Assembly (NCBI GenBank): GCA_902628925.1
Contig: CACOPA010000007.1
Coordinates: 1 to 64,000, forward strand
From: an uncultured SAR86 cluster bacterium
GTDB lineage: Bacteria; Pseudomonadota; Gammaproteobacteria; Magnimaribacterales; D2472
Length of the DNA stretch: 64,000 nucleotides
Direction: 5' to 3'
Below, piece by piece: positions 62,248 through 64,000 of this stretch. The position numbers and the translations under genes were made by a program. Position 1 is the first letter of the stretch. Every line of letters starts with the position of its first letter. The notes below the pieces were generated by a model, which saw only the letters and a list, made by a program, of their open reading frames with translations, did no database searches and was not told where the DNA came from.

Positions 62248-62298
62248 ACGAGAAATTATAAAAAAATTTGTTGCTTGAAATAGCAACACAATGATCAT

Positions 62299-63850
<1,552 letters not shown>

Positions 63851-64000
63851 TATTTATTGCGTTTTTGACCACCCACACGAGTAACTAAAAGTATTGAATA
63901 GATCTTTTAAATTAATGGTATGTAATTTCCAAAACGTAAAATTACGTTTTAGATCACTGCATAACAATGAAGTAATTTAATTAAGTTATTCTCAAAACAT
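63851..64000 (+). other. Start of the 16S-23S spacer, including 3' processing arm
   Basis: The 3' arm of the processing stem, CACCCACACGAGTAAC at 63870-63885, is exactly complementary to 62224-62239. A further local hairpin is ACGTAAAATTACGT near 63935-63948. No tRNA or 23S sequence is reached before the window ends, and no boxA is visible yet. Confidence 0.8.

Larger units (their letters stand above)
62145..62298 (+). promoter_or_regulatory. rRNA operon promoter and leader
   Basis: This 154-base gap between ilvC and 16S rRNA holds a -10-like TAGAAT (62176-62181) with no good -35 at normal spacing, then the boxB/boxA antitermination signals, the 5' arm of the 16S processing stem, and a small hairpin (TGTTGCT/AGCAACA, 62269-62288) directly before the mature 5' end. 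No rRNA promoter can be named with certainty. Confidence 0.55.

Noticed and set aside
63851-64000. tRNA-Ile or tRNA-Ala in the rRNA spacer
   Set aside because: No acceptor stem, T-loop (GTTCGANTC) or anticodon arm is visible before the window ends.

Overview
The window is a densely packed, AT-rich stretch of a gammaproteobacterial chromosome, most consistent with a streamlined marine lineage such as SAR86. The gammaproteobacterial call rests on gene order: rsfS-rlmH-mrdA-rodA-mltB-dacA-dat, dsbD-aroQ-accB-accC, leuS...lptE-holA, trxA-rho, hemC-hemD and parE-parC. The 16S rRNA is also of gammaproteobacterial type. The SAR86 part is an inference from very short intergenic gaps, many overlapping start/stop codons, low GC, TonB receptors and FMO/BVMO enzymes. 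A 16S tree would decide it. I see no insertion sequence, prophage, CRISPR array or tRNA, and no gene-free gap longer than about 155 bases outside the divergent promoter regions.

Layout. 1-3138: a small vitamin B12 salvage cassette (BtuB-like receptor, CobO/BtuR adenosyltransferase, DUF6580-like membrane protein). 3166-6107 (minus): S9 peptidase, a small unknown protein and a TauE/SafE permease. 6293-7771: Baeyer-Villiger monooxygenase. 7859-11018: divergent oxyR and katG. 11154-13812: coaD, mutM and a TolC-type channel. 13924-19753: thiC-parE-parC, translationally chained. 19739-26154: argD, DUF2244, PPi-dependent phosphofructokinase, mpl, a LON-domain protein, an NADPH oxidoreductase and a PGPGW membrane protein. 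26250-32917: rod-shape and peptidoglycan operon. 32883-40662 (minus): one long operon merging a stand-alone DsbD alpha domain, aroQ, accBC, leuS, an AttH/CrtC-like protein, lptE and holA. 40677-47613: FMO, HSL-type esterase, fused double ABC ATPase, ilvD, hemB and trxA. 47709-51152: rho, with hemC/hemD/rsmD on the other strand. 51176-52061: flavin reductase and DUF4399. 52058-56945: TetR regulator, an operator overlapping a promoter, an unannotated 35-residue membrane peptide, and an MFP-RND efflux pump. 56947-58810: bamD and rluD. 58871-62144: ilvB-ilvH-ilvC. 62145-64000: rRNA leader with antitermination signals, complete 16S rRNA and the start of the spacer.

How the genes work together. The window holds most of the branched-chain amino acid core (ilvB, ilvH, ilvC, ilvD), three consecutive heme steps (hemB, hemC, hemD), the elongasome core, the LPS and beta-barrel assembly lipoproteins LptE and BamD, and fatty-acid carboxylation (accB, accC). 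The RND pump lacks its own outer-membrane channel and could use the TolC-like protein at 12466-13812.

Most unusual points: the B12 cassette that has no BtuCDF next to it; the small membrane peptide and three-half-site operator in front of the efflux pump; DsbD reduced to its periplasmic alpha domain in the ancestral dsbD position; an AttH-like gene inserted between leuS and lptE; and an FMO-esterase-ABC ATPase run without a permease. None is proven to be a new system. The small ORF/operator unit and the B12 cassette are the best candidates for follow-up.
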